Shown here: positions 63,033 through 64,000 of the stretch, piece after piece
Numbering within the stretch: the stretch's first letter is position 1
How the letters are laid out: each line of letters opens with the position of its first letter
From: Hymenobacter jeongseonensis
GTDB taxonomy: Bacteria > Bacteroidota > Bacteroidia > Cytophagales > Hymenobacteraceae
Direction of reading: 5' to 3'
Length of the DNA stretch: 64,000 nucleotides
Assembly: GCF_015694725.1 (NCBI RefSeq)
Contig: NZ_JADQDQ010000002.1
Coordinates: 372,001 to 436,000, forward strand
The notes under the pieces: generated by a model
The model's input: only the letters and a program-made list of their open reading frames with translations
Told to the model about the DNA's origin: nothing
Databases searched by the model: none
Translations under genes and position numbers: made by a program

Positions 63033-63143
63033 AGGTGAAGGGCAAGAATTAGAAGAAAGGACCTGCCAATAACTCAGAATGGCCGAGTCGGGTTGCTACA
63101 CCGTTTCCTCGCCTAGCCCGCACCGCGGGCTGACGACTTTGTT

Positions 63144-63869
63144 TTACGCCACGCCCAACGCCGTCAGCGCCCGGTCGGCGGCTAGCTGCTCGGCCTGCTT
63201 CTTACTCAAGCCCATGCCGGTGGCTACCACTTCCTCGTCCAGCAGCACCGAGGCCGTAAACTCCATCATGCCGCCCGGCCGGGCCTCGCCTGAAATATCG
63301 TAGCGCAGGGTTTTGCCTTGGCGCTGCGCCCACTCCACCAGCTTGCTTTTGAAATTGGCGGTGGTAGTGGTGAGGGTATGAACGTCCACAAAACCTTTTA
63401 CCAAGCGAGTGAGGACAAATTTCCGGGCTGCTTTATACCCCAAGTCTAGGTACACCGCGCCTACCAGCGCTTCCAACGCGTTGCCATTTACGGAGCGCGA
63501 ACGGGCGGCGCGGCCCTGGGCGGCGTCCAGTTGCACCAGCTTATCGAGGCCCAGCTTGAGGGCAATGCCGTTCAGGCTTTCACGGTTCACGATGCGCGAG
63601 CGCATCTCCGTCAGAAAACCTTCCTGCTCGTAGGGATACTTCCGAAAAAGGTATTCGGCCACGACGGTGCCCAGCACGGCATCGCCCAAAAACTCCAGCC
63701 GCTCATTGGTGTGGTGGCGCCCCAGTGCGGGCTGCTGCCGCACCGCCGACGAGTGCGTGAAAGCCAGTCGATACAGCTTCACATTGGTTGGCGTGAGGCC
63801 CGTAACCGTGCTAATTGCCTGGCGGAATGCCTTATCTGAACCAAAAAAACGGGAAACGAAACCGAGCAA
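63144..63869 (-). CDS. rnc: Ribonuclease III
   Basis: This 241-residue enzyme has the RNase III signature ERLEFLGDAVLGTVVAEYLF (about residues 54-73) with the acidic residues, GNALEALVGAVYLDLG with the second acidic group, and a C-terminal double-stranded RNA-binding domain (DFKSKLVEWAQ-like, then RYDISGEARPGGMMEFTASV). It cuts double-stranded RNA in rRNA processing. No ATG starts the frame; TTG at 63867-63869 is used here, and an ATT or ATA start a few codons upstream cannot be excluded. Palindrome G lies 45 bases upstream. Confidence 0.93.
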   Translation of the reverse strand: MLGFVSRFFGSDKAFRQAISTVTGLTPTNVKLYRLAFTHSSAVRQQPALGRHHTNERLEFLGDAVLGTVVAEYLFRKYPYEQEGFLTEMRSRIVNRESLNGIALKLGLDKLVQLDAAQGRAARSRSVNGNALEALVGAVYLDLGYKAARKFVLTRLVKGFVDVHTLTTTTANFKSKLVEWAQRQGKTLRYDISGEARPGGMMEFTASVLLDEEVVATGMGLSKKQAEQLAADRALTALGVA

Positions 63870-63913
63870 AGTAGAAGGTGCTAACGCGTAAAAGGGAATT
63901 ATCTTAAAACAAG

Positions 63914-64000
63914 AACGTCATGCTGAGCTGGCCGAAGCATCTCTTCCTCAAAACTAACCAAGATTAGTTGCGCGGTAGAGCTGCTTCGGCCAGCTCAGCA
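63914..64000. repeat. Long palindromic element, copy G (cut by window edge)
   Basis: The left arm (63914-63945, AACGTCATGCTGAGCTGGCC then GAAGCATCTCTT) and the start of the right arm (about 63980 on, GCTGCTTCGGCCAGCTCAGC) are visible; the arm continues beyond the window. Subtype like copy E. It lies 45 bases upstream of the rnc start. Confidence 0.88.

Noticed and set aside
1..64000. CRISPR arrays, tRNA or rRNA genes
   Set aside because: No regularly spaced short direct repeats and no cloverleaf or rRNA segments noticed; the repeated elements are inverted repeats.

Overview
The window looks like a high-GC member of the Bacteroidota, most probably a Hymenobacter-like cytophagian. The evidence is a SusC/SusD pair with a hybrid two-component regulator, DUF3857 and DUF4136 proteins, a PorV-like outer-membrane protein, many Bacteroidota-style lipoproteins, no obvious Shine-Dalgarno sites, and GTG/TTG starts. 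No tRNA, rRNA or CRISPR array was seen. || Layout: (1) 1-2205, the 5' part of a glycosyltransferase and an orphan lipoprotein. (2) 2353-15503, a large purine-catabolism region. Guanine deaminase, both xanthine dehydrogenase subunits, membrane urate hydroxylase PuuD and XdhC are on +. Allantoinase, allantoate amidohydrolase, ureidoglycine aminohydrolase, OHCU decarboxylase, hydroxyisourate hydrolase and an aldolase/citrate-lyase-like protein (DUF6986-type) are on -. Together they convert guanine or xanthine to ureidoglycolate. The last step to glyoxylate has no recognisable gene here. (3) 15515-19397, two tandem DUF4136 lipoproteins, an ABC exporter and a TM2-SHOCT protein. (4) 19469-20450, a decay zone with a frameshifted lipocalin-like lipoprotein and a badly damaged TlpA-type thioredoxin gene. 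(5) 20557-25056, a MacAB-like export operon with two permeases. (6) 25428-31204, an M16 peptidase, a HelD-like helicase and a small orphan. (7) 31337-43362, a fructan utilisation locus: hybrid sensor/regulator with a periplasmic sugar-binding domain, SusC, SusD, sugar porter, fructokinase and GH32 fructanase. (8) 43558-45247, a graveyard with a dead IS3-family element and the C-terminal remnant of a tyrosine recombinase. (9) 45322-53249, an MFS transporter and three DUF3857/transglutaminase-like proteins. (10) 53506-63869, an HhH beta-barrel protein, a PorV-like protein, a YgjP-type metallopeptidase, YidD, a lipoprotein, Lgt, an ECF sigma/anti-sigma pair, NAD synthase and RNase III. || A family of long palindromes (consensus arm beginning GTCATGCTGAGC) occurs seven times. 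Six of the seven copies lie 20-75 bases upstream of a start codon, four of them inside the purine region. A second, unrelated nested palindrome sits inside the allantoin operon. || Main points for a second look: the missing end of the ureide pathway and the DUF6986-type protein as a candidate for it; the placement of the palindromes; the two pseudogenes; the loss of catalytic Cys and His in two of three DUF3857 paralogues; and possible att-like repeats around part of the fructan locus.
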